Part shown: piece by piece, positions 25,497 to 34,106 of the stretch
How the letters are laid out: each line of letters opens with the position of its first letter
Position numbering within the stretch: the first letter of the stretch is position 1
Source of the DNA: Caballeronia udeis
GTDB lineage: Bacteria; Pseudomonadota; Gammaproteobacteria; Burkholderiales; Burkholderiaceae
Assembly: GCF_001544555.2 (NCBI RefSeq)
Contig: NZ_FCOK02000031.1
Coordinates: forward strand, 1 to 64,000
DNA: 64,000 nt
Direction: 5' to 3'
The notes under the pieces: generated by a model
Databases searched by the model: none
What the model saw: only the letters and a program-made list of their open reading frames with translations
What the model was told of the DNA's origin: nothing
Position numbers and translations under genes: made by a program

Positions 25497-26525
25497 TCAC
25501 TTGGCACTGGCCTGGCCCAGCGTCTTCTGCGCCTCCGCAGTGTTGTCCTTGCTGACGAGTATCGACGGTACATAGGTGGCGGGAGGCAAGGTGTGATCGC
25601 CCGCGAGATAACGCGCTACGTTGTCTACAGCGGTCTTGCCGATGAGATAAGGCTGTTGTGCGACCACGGCCGCGGCGCAGGATTCCGGGTCCTTGACGAG
25701 CGCGATGAAGTCGGGACTGCCGTCGACGGCGTAGGTTTTGATCTCCTGGCGATGCGCCGCGTCAATTGCCTGTGTCGCGCCGATCTGCGGTATATCCCAC
25801 CCTGCCCAGATAGCCTGCACCGTGCCCTTCGGATACTTGTTGAGTAACTGGCTGACCTGCGAGTAGGCATCCTGCACCGTATTTGGGATCACGTCGCGCA
25901 GTTCGGGCTGAATGATCCTGATCTTCGGATACCACTTCAGCACCGAGCGTAACTCGTCGTAGCGCATCGCCATGACCGGCACGCCGTAGAAACCGTTGAA
26001 GACGAGAATATTGCCTTCGCCATGCAGGTCGCTGACGAGCTTCAATGCAAGCTGCTCGCCAATATAGAAATTATCCGATGTCGTCACGTTGATGCTCGAC
26101 GGGCTGGCGGTGTCGACGGTAAAGAGCGGGATGCCTGCGTCACGGATCTTCTTGAGCCACGGTTCAAGCACGGCCGCGGTGCCAAGCTGCTCGATGATGG
26201 CGTCGGGCTTTTGCGCGATCAGTGTCTGGAGTTGTGCGATCTGCTGGCCATCCTTGCGGCCGCCGTCCATTGCGATGGGGATTCCCCCAAGCCGCGTCAC
26301 TTCGTCCATTTGTCCCTTGAAGGCCTTCATGTCCCAGTAGTGTTCCGTACCGGCGACGGAGATGCCAATCCGTTTGCCCTTCAGCGACGGCACGTCGGCC
26401 GCCGCCGGTGCGCAGAGCGCAGCGCTGGTGAGTAGCACGGTGAGCAAGACCAGCACTTGTCTCCTGAACGCTCCATGAGCTTTCAGCGAAGCATGATGCT
26501 GTTCTTTATTTTTGTACTTAACCAT
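25497..26525 (-). CDS. Sugar-type ABC transporter substrate-binding protein, second copy
   Basis: This protein of about 342 residues has a long basic N-region, a Sec signal core (VLVLLTVLLTSAALCAPAAA) and the RbsB-like fold (KGKRIGISVAGTEHYWDMKAF, IAQLQTLIAQKPDAIIEQLG). ATG 26525 is chosen; an in-frame TTG at 26546 is an alternative, and neither has a clear ribosome-binding site. It is only a distant relative of the neighbouring convergent binding protein, so it is not a recent duplicate. No ATPase or permease is adjacent, so it may share the 17.5-20.0 kb importer or be an orphan. Confidence 0.8.
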   Translation of the reverse strand: MVKYKNKEQHHASLKAHGAFRRQVLVLLTVLLTSAALCAPAAADVPSLKGKRIGISVAGTEHYWDMKAFKGQMDEVTRLGGIPIAMDGGRKDGQQIAQLQTLIAQKPDAIIEQLGTAAVLEPWLKKIRDAGIPLFTVDTASPSSINVTTSDNFYIGEQLALKLVSDLHGEGNILVFNGFYGVPVMAMRYDELRSVLKWYPKIRIIQPELRDVIPNTVQDAYSQVSQLLNKYPKGTVQAIWAGWDIPQIGATQAIDAAHRQEIKTYAVDGSPDFIALVKDPESCAAAVVAQQPYLIGKTAVDNVARYLAGDHTLPPATYVPSILVSKDNTAEAQKTLGQASAK

Positions 26526-26845
26526 GTCGAATGAAATTTTGCGCAATGAATGAAGGGTGTAAAGACCCGCGTGAGCGTCTCAATTCGATCATTGTATTTT
26601 CCTCGGTGTGCCGGCCGTAAAAATGGGTGATCCAGGGACCAGAAAGGGGCTTGGCGGAGCCCTGAAGAATCGTAGGGAAGACGTGCCGAGAATGACAGAA
26701 GGTCCATGTCGGAACTATTGGTGTTCCCGCTGAGAACCCTTGTGAAAGAGACAGGCGATCCGGATGAAGACGGATTTTCAATCAGTTCCCGGTCCAAGCT
26801 AATCAGGATTCCTTACAGTATTGAAAAATTTCAGCACTTAAAGAA
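26526..26845. other. Intergenic region upstream of the second binding-protein gene
   Basis: About 320 bases between the binding-protein start and the terminator hairpin. It should contain the minus-strand promoter of the binding-protein gene. The plus-strand frame 26706-26918 runs through the terminator and is not credible. Nothing else was seen. Confidence 0.35.
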
Positions 26846-26880
26846 AAACCCCGCTCAGGCGAAGCGCCTGAGCGGGGTTT
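26846..26880 (-). terminator. Rho-independent terminator for the GlsB-like gene
   Basis: Sixteen-base perfect arms at 26846-26861 and 26865-26880 (AAACCCCGCTCAGGCG and its complement) enclose a three-base loop. On the minus strand the hairpin is followed by TTTTTCTT, the expected T tract. It lies 65 bases past the stop codon of the minus-strand membrane-protein gene. Confidence 0.9.
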
Positions 26881-26945
26881 CAATCAAACGAACTGTGGTT
26901 CTTGCCGCCTGGGTGTAACCAAATTGTCGGCAGGTCTGCCCGCGG

Positions 26946-27215
26946 CTAAACGGCTCGCCCTCGGCTGAAGAGCCTCAGGATGGCCAGCAGGATCACGGCG
27001 CCGATCAACGCGGTAATCAGCGACCCTATGATGCCGCCGCCCAGGTGCAGGCCGAGCACGCCGCCCAGCCACCCGCCAATGAACGCGCCGACAATGCCGA
27101 CGATGATGTCCACAATGATGCCGAAGCCGCCTCCATCAACGATCCGGCCGGCGAGTGCGCCGGCAATTCCGCCAATGATCAGCCAGAAGATGATTCCGTG
27201 CGAAACAGGTTCCAT
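26946..27215 (-). CDS. GlsB/YeaQ/YmgE-family stress-response membrane protein
   Basis: This 89-residue, very hydrophobic, glycine-rich protein has three membrane segments (IIFWLIIGGIAGALAG, DIIVGIVGAFIGGWLGGVLG, GSLITALIGAVILLAILRLF). This is the full-length pattern of the GlsB/YeaQ/YmgE family of transglycosylase-associated small membrane proteins, often induced by general stress. ATG 27215 follows GGAGA and is preferred to the upstream in-frame start at 27287. It is monocistronic with its own terminator. The molecular function of the family is not known. Confidence 0.9.
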   Translation of the reverse strand: MEPVSHGIIFWLIIGGIAGALAGRIVDGGGFGIIVDIIVGIVGAFIGGWLGGVLGLHLGGGIIGSLITALIGAVILLAILRLFSRGRAV

Positions 27216-27469
27216 AGCGTTCTCCGTCAGGTGAAATGCGCGTAGCAGCGCTACCGGCATGGTGATAACAATACTTACGGGAGGCACCTCGGGTTAGGTG
27301 ATTTTCATGGTCCCCCTGGTTCAATGAGCCTCTCGGTTGGAGCAAGCGGCGTGCCCGAAAGGGGCAATGTGGCAAGAACGACCGATTAACCAAGCTTGCG
27401 CTTAACGTCGCCAGCCGTCATCCGGCTAAACCCGAACCCGAATAGTCCCTCTAACGGCTTGTGATCCAC

Positions 27470-27528
27470 TTTTGCTATCGGACCATCGAATAGTCGGATT
27501 GTTTTGCTATGAGAGCGCCCCTATAGTT
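27470..27528 (+). promoter_or_regulatory. Operator/promoter of the first rhamnose operon (LysR box ATC-N9-GAT)
   Basis: ATC 27485-27487 and GAT 27497-27499 form a canonical ATC-N9-GAT LysR recognition core. Flanking TTTTGCTATCGG (27470-27481) and CGGATTGT (27495-27502), followed by TGCTATGAG, recur with the same 13-base spacing upstream of the divergent rhamnose unit at 32738-32783. A possible promoter TTGTTT (27499-27504)-N18-TATAGT (27523-27528) overlaps the downstream part, as expected for an activator site. The regulator is probably the LysR protein encoded at 31754-32704. Confidence 0.65.
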
Positions 27529-27606
27529 CATTCATCAGCGGCTTTAGGCAGCGCCGAATCAGCAGGCGCCGCATCAAATACCACCCTAAAGACAAAAGGA
27601 GACACG

Positions 27607-28359
27607 ATGAACCAGATCGATCTGGCCGGACGGACTGTGGTGATCACCGGCGGCGCGCGCGGTATTGGCTATGCGGTGGCGCAACGCGCGCTTGCCTCGG
27701 GTGCTGAGGCGGCGCTCTGGGACATCGACGCCGAGCGCCTTGAACGGGCACGCGGTGAACTCGCGAAAGCCGGCAAGGTCAGCGTCGCCGTGGTCGAACT
27801 GACGGAGGAAACATCGGTCGAGCAGGCAGTGCAGCAGACGCTGGAAGCGCACCGGAAGATTGATGTGCTGATCAACTGCGCGGGCATCACCGGCGGCAAT
27901 GGCACGACCTGGGAACTGGCGCCGGACGTATGGCGCCGCGTGATCGATGTGAACCTGATCGGACCGTATCTCACGTGCCGTGCCGTGGTGCCGCATATGC
28001 TGAAGGAAGGCTATGGACGGATCGTGAATATTGCTTCGGTGGCGGGCAAGGAAGGCAACCCGAATGCGTCGCACTATAGCGCCTCGAAAGCGGGTCTGAT
28101 CGGGCTCACGAAGTCGCTCGGCAAGGAACTCGCCACGCGCGGCATCCTGGTCAACGCGGTGACGCCGGCGGCTGCCAAGACCGAGATTTTCGATTCCATG
28201 TCACAGCAGCATATTGACTACATGCTCTCCAAGATCCCGATGAACCGCTTCCTGTTGCCCGAAGAAGCGGCGTCACTGATCCTGTGGCTCAGCTCGGAAG
28301 ATTGCGCGTTCAGCACGGCGTCGGTATTCGATCTGTCCGGCGGCCGCGCGACCTACTGA
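27607..28359 (+). CDS. Short-chain dehydrogenase, candidate 2-keto-3-deoxy-L-rhamnonate dehydrogenase
   Basis: This 250-residue classical SDR has cofactor loop TGGARGIG (about 14-21), catalytic Ser144, Tyr157 and Lys161 (YSASK), and ends without a membrane segment. An acidic residue after strand 2 (WDID) favours NAD+. ATG 27607 follows AAAGGAGACACG. It opens the operon with an MFS carrier, rhamnonate dehydratase and rhamnose dehydrogenase. Because rhamnose dehydrogenase is already present, this second SDR is the best candidate for oxidising 2-keto-3-deoxy-L-rhamnonate at C4, the LRA5 step of the diketo-hydrolase route. That assignment is from context; related SDRs act on keto-deoxy-fuconate. 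Confidence 0.75.
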   Translation: MNQIDLAGRTVVITGGARGIGYAVAQRALASGAEAALWDIDAERLERARGELAKAGKVSVAVVELTEETSVEQAVQQTLEAHRKIDVLINCAGITGGNGTTWELAPDVWRRVIDVNLIGPYLTCRAVVPHMLKEGYGRIVNIASVAGKEGNPNASHYSASKAGLIGLTKSLGKELATRGILVNAVTPAAAKTEIFDSMSQQHIDYMLSKIPMNRFLLPEEAASLILWLSSEDCAFSTASVFDLSGGRATY

Positions 28360-28428
28360 AGCCGCTTTGCGTGTCCCTGCCGGGGCCATCTAGGCACGCT
28401 CGCTACATAAAAATATCTGGAGACACGC

Positions 28429-29760
28429 ATGAGCGATACCGCTACTGCGGAGGACGCCGTCACGGCCCGCGTGATGCGTCGTCTGCTGCCGTTCCTGCTG
28501 CTGATGTACATGCTGGCGTTTCTCGACCGGGCGAATATTGGCTTCGCCCAGAAAGCACTGCAGCACGATACGGGTCTGTCGAACGCGGCCTTCGCGTTCG
28601 GGGCAGGCGTGTTCTTCGTGGGCTATGCGCTCTTTGAAGTGCCGAGCAATTTGCTGCTGCATCGCGTGGGCGCAAAGCTCTGGATGTGCCGGATCATGGT
28701 GACATGGGGGCTTGTTTCTGCCGCCATGGCGTTCGCGCACACGGCCACGGCGTTCTATGTGCTGCGCTTCGCGCTCGGTGTGGCCGAAGCGGGTTTTTTT
28801 CCGGGCATTGTGTATTACCTCACGCGCTGGTTTCCGCAATCGGCGCGAGCGAGGGCGCTGGGCGTGTTCTATTTCGGAGCGCCGCTCGCATTCATTTTCG
28901 GCAGCCCCTTGTCCGGTGCGTTGCTCGACCTGCATGGCGCGCTCGGTTTCGCGGGCTGGCAGTGGCTCTTCCTGGTGGAGGGAGTCCTCGCGTCCATAGT
29001 CGGCGTGTGGGCGTTCTGGTATCTCGACAATGATCCATCCAAAGCGCGCTGGCTCAATACCGCTCAACGCGAGTTACTGCTTGCGCGGCTCTCGCAGGAC
29101 GCACAGGCAGCGTCCGCGCACGGACCGCGTGGCGTGCTTGCCGCATTGATCGATCCGCGAGTGCTGATCCTGTCGGCGGTGTATTTCCTGATTCAGATGT
29201 CCGTGTACGGCGTGATCTTTTATCTGCCGCAACAAGTGGCCGCCTTGCTTGGGGCCAACGTGGGAGCGAAGGTCGGTTTTGTCACGGCGATCCCCTGGCT
29301 ATGTGCGGTGCTTGTTACGTGGACGGTGCCGCGTTATGCGGATCGCCATGGTCAGCATCGATGGCTCGCGGTGTTGATGCTGGTCGTAGCCGGTGCGGGT
29401 ATTGCGGTATCGGGACTCGCGGGGCAACCCCTGATCTCGCTGATTGCATTGTGCTTCGCGGCCAGCGGCCTGATTGCAGCGCAACCGCTGTTCTGGACCT
29501 TTCCCACGCACTACCTGACCGGCGCCGCGGCGGCCGGGGCCATCGCGCTGATCAACTCGCTCGGTAGCCTCGGCGGGTTCGTCGCACCCATGGTGCGTAC
29601 GGCCGCAGAGCGAGCCTATGCATCGACGAGTGCGGGTCTCGTCTTGCTGGGACTCGTTGCGGTGCTCGCCGCCATCGCGATCATCGTGCTCGTGCGGCCC
29701 GCGCGAGTATCCGCTCATACGCAAGACCCGTCGCATGGCGACCGCGCCAAAGCGTCCTGA
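28429..29760 (+). CDS. MFS transporter, anion:cation symporter (ACS) family, probable rhamnonate or rhamnose carrier
   Basis: This 443-residue protein has 12 membrane segments and the ACS-family start VMRRLLPFLLLMYMLAFLDR followed by ANIGFAQKAL, as in sugar-acid carriers such as RhmT, GudP and ExuT. It starts at ATG 28429 behind GGAGACACGC and lies between an SDR and rhamnonate dehydratase genes. Import of L-rhamnonate or a related sugar acid is therefore likely, complementing the rhamnose ABC importer of the second operon. The substrate is inferred from context. Confidence 0.85.
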   Translation: MSDTATAEDAVTARVMRRLLPFLLLMYMLAFLDRANIGFAQKALQHDTGLSNAAFAFGAGVFFVGYALFEVPSNLLLHRVGAKLWMCRIMVTWGLVSAAMAFAHTATAFYVLRFALGVAEAGFFPGIVYYLTRWFPQSARARALGVFYFGAPLAFIFGSPLSGALLDLHGALGFAGWQWLFLVEGVLASIVGVWAFWYLDNDPSKARWLNTAQRELLLARLSQDAQAASAHGPRGVLAALIDPRVLILSAVYFLIQMSVYGVIFYLPQQVAALLGANVGAKVGFVTAIPWLCAVLVTWTVPRYADRHGQHRWLAVLMLVVAGAGIAVSGLAGQPLISLIALCFAASGLIAAQPLFWTFPTHYLTGAAAAGAIALINSLGSLGGFVAPMVRTAAERAYASTSAGLVLLGLVAVLAAIAIIVLVRPARVSAHTQDPSHGDRAKAS

Positions 29761-29788
29761 ACATTAGAACCCTTAACGGAGTCCGATC

Positions 29789-30967
29789 ATGTCCATGCCC
29801 ACCATCCGCCACGTTCGCGCGTTCACCGTTCGCGGCGGCGGCGCCGACTATCACGACCAGGGCGCCGATCACTGGATCGACGACCATATCTCCACGCCAA
29901 TGGCGCGCTACCCCGAGTATCGGCAAAGCCGCCAGTCGTTCGGCATCAACGTGCTCGGTTCGCTGGTCGTCGAAATTGAAGCGAGCGACGGCACGGTCGG
30001 CTTCGCGGTGACTACCGGCGGGGAGATCGGGGCGTTTATCGTGGAGAAACACCTGGCGCGTTTTCTTGAAGGTCAACGGGTGACCGACATAGAAAAGATG
30101 TGGGACCAGATGTATTTCGCCACGCTCTATTACGGGCGCAAAGGCATTGTGCTGAATGCGATTTCGGGTGTCGATCTTGCATTGTGGGATCTGCTCGCGA
30201 AGGTTCGCAAGGAGCCGGTGTTTCATCTTTTAGGTGGACCTGTACGCGACGAACTGCAGTTCTATGCAACCGGCGCACGTCCGGATCTCGCGAAGGAGAT
30301 GGGGTTTATCGGCGGCAAGATGCCGTTGCAGCATGGACCCGCGGAAGGTGCGGAAGGACTCGCGAAGAACATCGCGAAGCTGGCCGATATGCGCGCGAAA
30401 GTAGGCGACGATTTCTGGCTGATGTTCGACTGCTGGATGAGCCTCGACCTGAACTATGCAACGCGGCTTGGGCACGCGGCTCACGAATATGGTCTGAAGT
30501 GGCTTGAAGAAGCGTTGCCGCCCGATGACTATTGGGGTTACGCCGAACTGCGGCGCTCGGTGCCGCGCGGCATGATGGTGACGACCGGTGAGCACGAAGC
30601 CACGCGGTGGGGGTTCCGCATGCTGTTTGAAATGGGCTGTGCCGACCTGGTCCAGCCGGATGTGGGCTGGTGTGGCGGCATCACGGAACTGATCAAGATC
30701 TCCGCACTCGCAGACGCCCACAACGTGCTGGTCGTGCCTCACGGTTCTTCCGTCTATAGCTATCATTTCGTGGTGACCCGCCACAATTCTCCGTTCGCGG
30801 AGTTCCTGATGATGGCGCCGAAAGCCGACGAAGTCGTACCCATGTTCAACCCGCTTCTGCTCGACGAACCCGTGCCCGTGAACGGCCGGATGAAGGTGCC
30901 GGAGACACCGGGTTTTGGTGTGCGGCTCAATCCCGAATGCACGCTTGTGCGTCCTTATACCCATTGA
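29789..30967 (+). CDS. rhmD: L-rhamnonate dehydratase
   Basis: This 392-residue enolase-superfamily enzyme has the N-terminal TIRHVRAFTVRGGGADYHDQ and the barrel metal ligands Asp214 (MFDCWMS), Glu240 (WLEEALPP) and Glu268 (TTGEHEA). The Asp291/His318 pair (QPDVGW, VPHGSS) fits the general base dyad. This set, together with the sequence overall, matches RhmD. It removes water from L-rhamnonate to give 2-keto-3-deoxy-L-rhamnonate with Mg2+. It starts at ATG 29789, 28 bases after the MFS gene, and is followed at 17 bases by rhamnose dehydrogenase, so the three are one transcript. Confidence 0.93.
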   Translation: MSMPTIRHVRAFTVRGGGADYHDQGADHWIDDHISTPMARYPEYRQSRQSFGINVLGSLVVEIEASDGTVGFAVTTGGEIGAFIVEKHLARFLEGQRVTDIEKMWDQMYFATLYYGRKGIVLNAISGVDLALWDLLAKVRKEPVFHLLGGPVRDELQFYATGARPDLAKEMGFIGGKMPLQHGPAEGAEGLAKNIAKLADMRAKVGDDFWLMFDCWMSLDLNYATRLGHAAHEYGLKWLEEALPPDDYWGYAELRRSVPRGMMVTTGEHEATRWGFRMLFEMGCADLVQPDVGWCGGITELIKISALADAHNVLVVPHGSSVYSYHFVVTRHNSPFAEFLMMAPKADEVVPMFNPLLLDEPVPVNGRMKVPETPGFGVRLNPECTLVRPYTH

Positions 30968-30984
30968 AACATTGAGGTTCGACC

Positions 30985-31767
30985 GTGCTGCTCGAGAACA
31001 AAGTGGTGATTGTCACGGGCGGATCGCGAGGCATAGGCCGCGCGATCGCCGTGGCGTGTGCGAAAGAAGGCGCGGACGTCGTGCTGAACTATTGGGGCGA
31101 CAACGACCGCTCATATGGACGGCTGTCGGCCGTGCAAGAGGTGGTCGCCGAGATAGAAGCACTAGGCCGCGGGGTGATCGCAGTCGAAGGAAATGTGGCG
31201 GTGCGCGAGACGGGGCTGGAACTCGTGAAGCAGGCCGTCGACGCGTTCGGTCATGTCGACGTCCTCGCGAGCAATGCCGGTATCTGCCCATTCCACGCCT
31301 TCCTCGACATGCCGGCGTCGGTGTACGAAGCGACCATTGGCGTCAACCTGAACGGTGCGTTCTATGTGACCCAGGCCGTTGGCAACCAGATGAAACTGCA
31401 AGGAACCGGCGGCGCGATTGTTGCAACGAGTTCGATCAGTGCGCTCGTCGGCGGGGGCATGCAAACGCATTACACGCCAACGAAAGCAGGCGTTCACTCG
31501 TTGATGCAGTCGTGCGCGATTGCGCTGGGGCCTTACGGCATCCGCTGCAATTCGGTGATGCCCGGCACGATCGCAACGGACCTGAATGCAGAAGATCTCG
31601 CCGATACCGAGAAGCGCGCGTACTTCGAAAAACGTATTCCGCTCGGACGCCTGGGCGAACCTGACGACGTTGCGCAGTGCGTGACGTTTCTCGCATCGGA
31701 TCGCGCGCGCTACGTGACGGGTGCATCGCTCCTGGTGGATGGTGGCCTGTTCGTCAACCTTCAGTGA
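30985..31767 (+). CDS. L-rhamnose 1-dehydrogenase (SDR family)
   Basis: This 260-residue SDR has cofactor loop TGGSRGIG (11-18) and catalytic Ser150, Tyr163 and Lys167. Long stretches (NAGICPFHAFLDMP, SSISALVGGGMQTHYTPTKA, CAIALGPYGIRCN, VTGASLLVDGGLFVNLQ) closely resemble the characterised Azotobacter vinelandii L-rhamnose dehydrogenase as I recall it. It oxidises L-rhamnose to L-rhamnono-lactone with NAD(P)+, the first step of the non-phosphorylative pathway. It is the last gene of its operon, and its end overlaps the convergent LysR gene by 14 bases. Confidence 0.9.
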   Translation: MLLENKVVIVTGGSRGIGRAIAVACAKEGADVVLNYWGDNDRSYGRLSAVQEVVAEIEALGRGVIAVEGNVAVRETGLELVKQAVDAFGHVDVLASNAGICPFHAFLDMPASVYEATIGVNLNGAFYVTQAVGNQMKLQGTGGAIVATSSISALVGGGMQTHYTPTKAGVHSLMQSCAIALGPYGIRCNSVMPGTIATDLNAEDLADTEKRAYFEKRIPLGRLGEPDDVAQCVTFLASDRARYVTGASLLVDGGLFVNLQ

Positions 31768-32704
31768 ACGAGCCGGCCGAATACTTGCGCAGCAGCGCGA
31801 TGCAGTATTCGGCGGGTTCACTGAGCGTTTCATGTTTGCGCCGCAACAAACCGAAGCCCGAGAGGCTCTTGCCGATCTCGATAGGCAGTTCAATCAGCAA
31901 CTGCGCACGCAGGTAATCGCGCACGACGGACTCCGGCAGCATGGCGACGGCGTCGCTGTTTTGAAGCAGCTGAAGGGTGGCGAAGATTGACGCGCACTCG
32001 ACCACGTTGGACGGCGAAGCGAGGCCCGCCCGTGCAAGCTCTTCTTCGAACAACGCGCGCGCCGGGCTGGTGATGGGTTGCAGGATCCATGGCCACGAGA
32101 TCAGCGCGTCCAGTGAAAGCGAGGTTTGGTGAGCGAGCGGATGCGCGGCGCGCACGACCAGGCGCATGGCTTCGCGCGAGAGCGGTTCGAAGTCGAAGTC
32201 GTTGTGCTGGAGCGGCGTGGTGAGGCGGCCGAGCGCGAGATCCACTTCCCGGCGGTGCAGCAGTTGCACCACCTGGTCGCTGGTCTCGCCAAGAATGCGC
32301 ACGTTGAGCAGCGGCCGCTCGCTTTTGAGTTCGGCGATAGCCATGGCGAGCACGTCGGGCGCGGCGCCCATGATCGCGCCAACGGTCAGTTGGCCATGAC
32401 CGCCGCGCCGCTTGCTTTCGAGGTCGGCGGCGAAGCGCGTGAGATCGGCTAGCGAGCGGCGCGCATAAGCGAGCGTGGCGACACCGAGCGGCGTGGGCTG
32501 CATGCCGCGGGCGTTGCGCTCGAAAAGAAGGAAGCCGAACGCTTCTTCTATGTCGCTCAGCATCCGGCTCGCGCTCGGCTGGGCGACATTGATGGCTTCG
32601 GCGGCCTGATGCAGGTTGCGGGCGTCGTCGAGGGCGACGAGCAGCGCCAGATGCTTGAATTTCAGGCGATTGACGAGGGCGATCTGGGAGACGTTCTGGT
32701 TCAT
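31754..32704 (-). CDS. LysR-family regulator (GbpR-like), probable regulator of rhamnose genes
   Basis: This 316-residue LysR protein has an N-terminal helix-turn-helix (LHQAAEAINVAQPSASRMLS) and an effector-binding domain from about residue 95. The start KFKHLALLVALDDARNLHQAA resembles GbpR-type regulators that control sugar uptake. ATG 32704 is chosen from several upstream in-frame options because it begins the conserved part. It is divergent from the mutarotase/ABC operon and convergent with rhamnose dehydrogenase. Two matching ATC-N9-GAT sites, one 49 bases upstream of its own start and one before the first operon, make it the likely sensor for both units. Confidence 0.87.
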   Translation of the reverse strand: MNQNVSQIALVNRLKFKHLALLVALDDARNLHQAAEAINVAQPSASRMLSDIEEAFGFLLFERNARGMQPTPLGVATLAYARRSLADLTRFAADLESKRRGGHGQLTVGAIMGAAPDVLAMAIAELKSERPLLNVRILGETSDQVVQLLHRREVDLALGRLTTPLQHNDFDFEPLSREAMRLVVRAAHPLAHQTSLSLDALISWPWILQPITSPARALFEEELARAGLASPSNVVECASIFATLQLLQNSDAVAMLPESVVRDYLRAQLLIELPIEIGKSLSGFGLLRRKHETLSEPAEYCIALLRKYSAGSFTEG

Positions 32705-32737
32705 CGGGCGTCCTCGTGGGTCCATGACGCGATTCGG

Positions 32738-32783
32738 TTTTGCGATCGGCTGATCCTTACTTCGGATTGTCATGTTATCAGTC
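32738..32783 (+). promoter_or_regulatory. Operator of the second rhamnose operon and the LysR gene (ATC-N9-GAT)
   Basis: TTTTGCGATCGG (32738-32749), 13 bases, then CGGATTGT (32763-32770) repeats the layout found before the first operon. ATC 32753-32755 and GAT 32765-32767 give the LysR ATC-N9-GAT core, and the downstream TGTTATCAG matches TGCTATGAG there. The site lies in the 147-base gap between the divergent LysR and mutarotase genes, so it can serve autoregulation and activation together. Confidence 0.65.
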
Positions 32784-32851
32784 GGCGATTTATAGTCGTA
32801 GCAGAAAAGCCGGGATTCAACGGTTTCAACATCTATAAAAGGCAAGCCGCA

Positions 32852-33166
32852 ATGGAGACGATTGCGTTCAGGATGACCCTCAAACCGGGCCAGCGCGATG
32901 AATACGAGCGGCGTCATCGCGACATATGGCCCGAGCTGGCCGAGGCGTTACGCAACGCCGGGGTCCGCGATTACCGGATTTTCCTCGACGAACCCAGCGG
33001 GCACCTGTTCGCCACGCTCAAGCGTGAGCCGGGCCACACCATGGACGCCTTGCCGGACCTTCCCATCATGCGCAAATGGTGGGACAGCATGGCCGACCTG
33101 ATGGAAACAAACCCTGACCGCTCGCCGGTGCAGCACGCGCTCGTGCCGGTTTTCCATCTACCCTGA
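32852..33166 (+). CDS. rhaM: L-rhamnose mutarotase
   Basis: This 104-residue protein is of the RhaM/YiiL family, with IAFRMTLKPGQRDEYERRH, DIWPELAEALRNAGVRDYRI and MRKWWDSMADLM, the conserved Trp pair and active-site His/Tyr region. It interconverts alpha and beta L-rhamnopyranose so that the dehydrogenase always has its preferred anomer. ATG 32852 is the correct start; the reading frame extends upstream to 32609 only as antisense of the LysR gene. It is the first gene of the operon with a lactonase and the rhamnose ABC importer. Confidence 0.93.
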   Translation: METIAFRMTLKPGQRDEYERRHRDIWPELAEALRNAGVRDYRIFLDEPSGHLFATLKREPGHTMDALPDLPIMRKWWDSMADLMETNPDRSPVQHALVPVFHLP

Positions 33167-33205
33167 CGCGCTTTCGGCGAGTTTTAGCGGCACGAGGACA
33201 TATCC

Positions 33206-34096
33206 ATGCAGGTTGTCGATCCGCACATTCACCTTTGGGATTTAAAGACGCATCACTATCCGTGGCTGGCGAACCCGGGCAAGTCGTTCGTCGGCGACGC
33301 ACGTGACCTGAAGCACGACTACCTGATCGCGGATCTGTTACGCGATGCTGCGCCGGTTCAGGTGCTCAAGCTTGTGCATGTGGATGCCAATCACGATCCC
33401 GCCGATCCTGTGGAAGAAACGCGCTGGCTGCAACAGGTCGCCGATCACGAAGGCAACGGGTTGCCGAATGCGATTGTCGCGGGTGCGGATTTATCGGCGG
33501 ATAACGCTCAGGAAGTGCTCGAAGGGCACGCCGCGTTCGCCAACACGCGAGGCATTCGTCAGATTCTCAACGTGCATGCGAATCTGCTTTATGACTACGT
33601 GGGCCGGCACTACATGCGTGAACCGCAATGGCGCAAGAATTTTGCGTTGCTGAAGCGGTATTCGCTGTCATTCGACCTGCAGCTTTACCCGTCGCAGATG
33701 CAAGAAGCGGCTGAGCTTGCGCAGGAACATGCCGACACGCAGTTCATCGTGAATCATGCCGGCATGTTCGTGGATCGGTCTTCTGTTGAGGGTTTTCGCG
33801 CATGGCGCGACGGGCTGCGCGCACTCGCCGCCTGTCCGAATGTGGCGGTGAAGATCAGCGGTCTTGCCATGTTCGACCATCAATGGAGCGTCGAAAGTTT
33901 TCGGCCGTATGTGCTGGAGACGATCGATACGTTTGGTTGCGAGCGCGCGATGTTTGCGTCGAACTTTCCGGTAGACCGCTTGTTCGCGACGTATGAAGGA
34001 TTGTGGAACGCGTATGTGTCGATCGTGAAAGACCTGAGCGATATGGAAATAGATGCCCTCGTTAAAAGCAACGCAGAACGTATCTATCGCATCTGA
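33206..34096 (+). CDS. Amidohydrolase-fold lactonase, probable L-rhamnono-1,4-lactonase
   Basis: This 296-residue amidohydrolase-2 family (COG3618) protein begins VVDPHIHLWD, the metal-binding HxH of these lactonases. Further metal or catalytic regions are KLVHVDANHDPAD, FIVNHAG and MFASNFPVD. Family members hydrolyse L-fucono- or L-rhamnono-lactones. Placed between rhamnose mutarotase and the rhamnose importer, it most likely opens L-rhamnono-lactone to L-rhamnonate, the substrate of the dehydratase in the other operon. ATG 33206 follows GAGGACAT, 39 bases after rhaM. Confidence 0.85.
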   Translation: MQVVDPHIHLWDLKTHHYPWLANPGKSFVGDARDLKHDYLIADLLRDAAPVQVLKLVHVDANHDPADPVEETRWLQQVADHEGNGLPNAIVAGADLSADNAQEVLEGHAAFANTRGIRQILNVHANLLYDYVGRHYMREPQWRKNFALLKRYSLSFDLQLYPSQMQEAAELAQEHADTQFIVNHAGMFVDRSSVEGFRAWRDGLRALAACPNVAVKISGLAMFDHQWSVESFRPYVLETIDTFGCERAMFASNFPVDRLFATYEGLWNAYVSIVKDLSDMEIDALVKSNAERIYRI

Positions 34097-34106
34097 AGGA
34101 GACAGT

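Noticed and set aside
14399..26525. Possible recent genomic island
   Set aside because: No integrase, tRNA end, att repeats or marked base-composition change was seen. Cluster genes look native in codon use.
26706..26918. Small plus-strand frame of 70 codons
   Set aside because: It runs straight through a strong terminator hairpin at 26846-26880 and has no ribosome-binding site.
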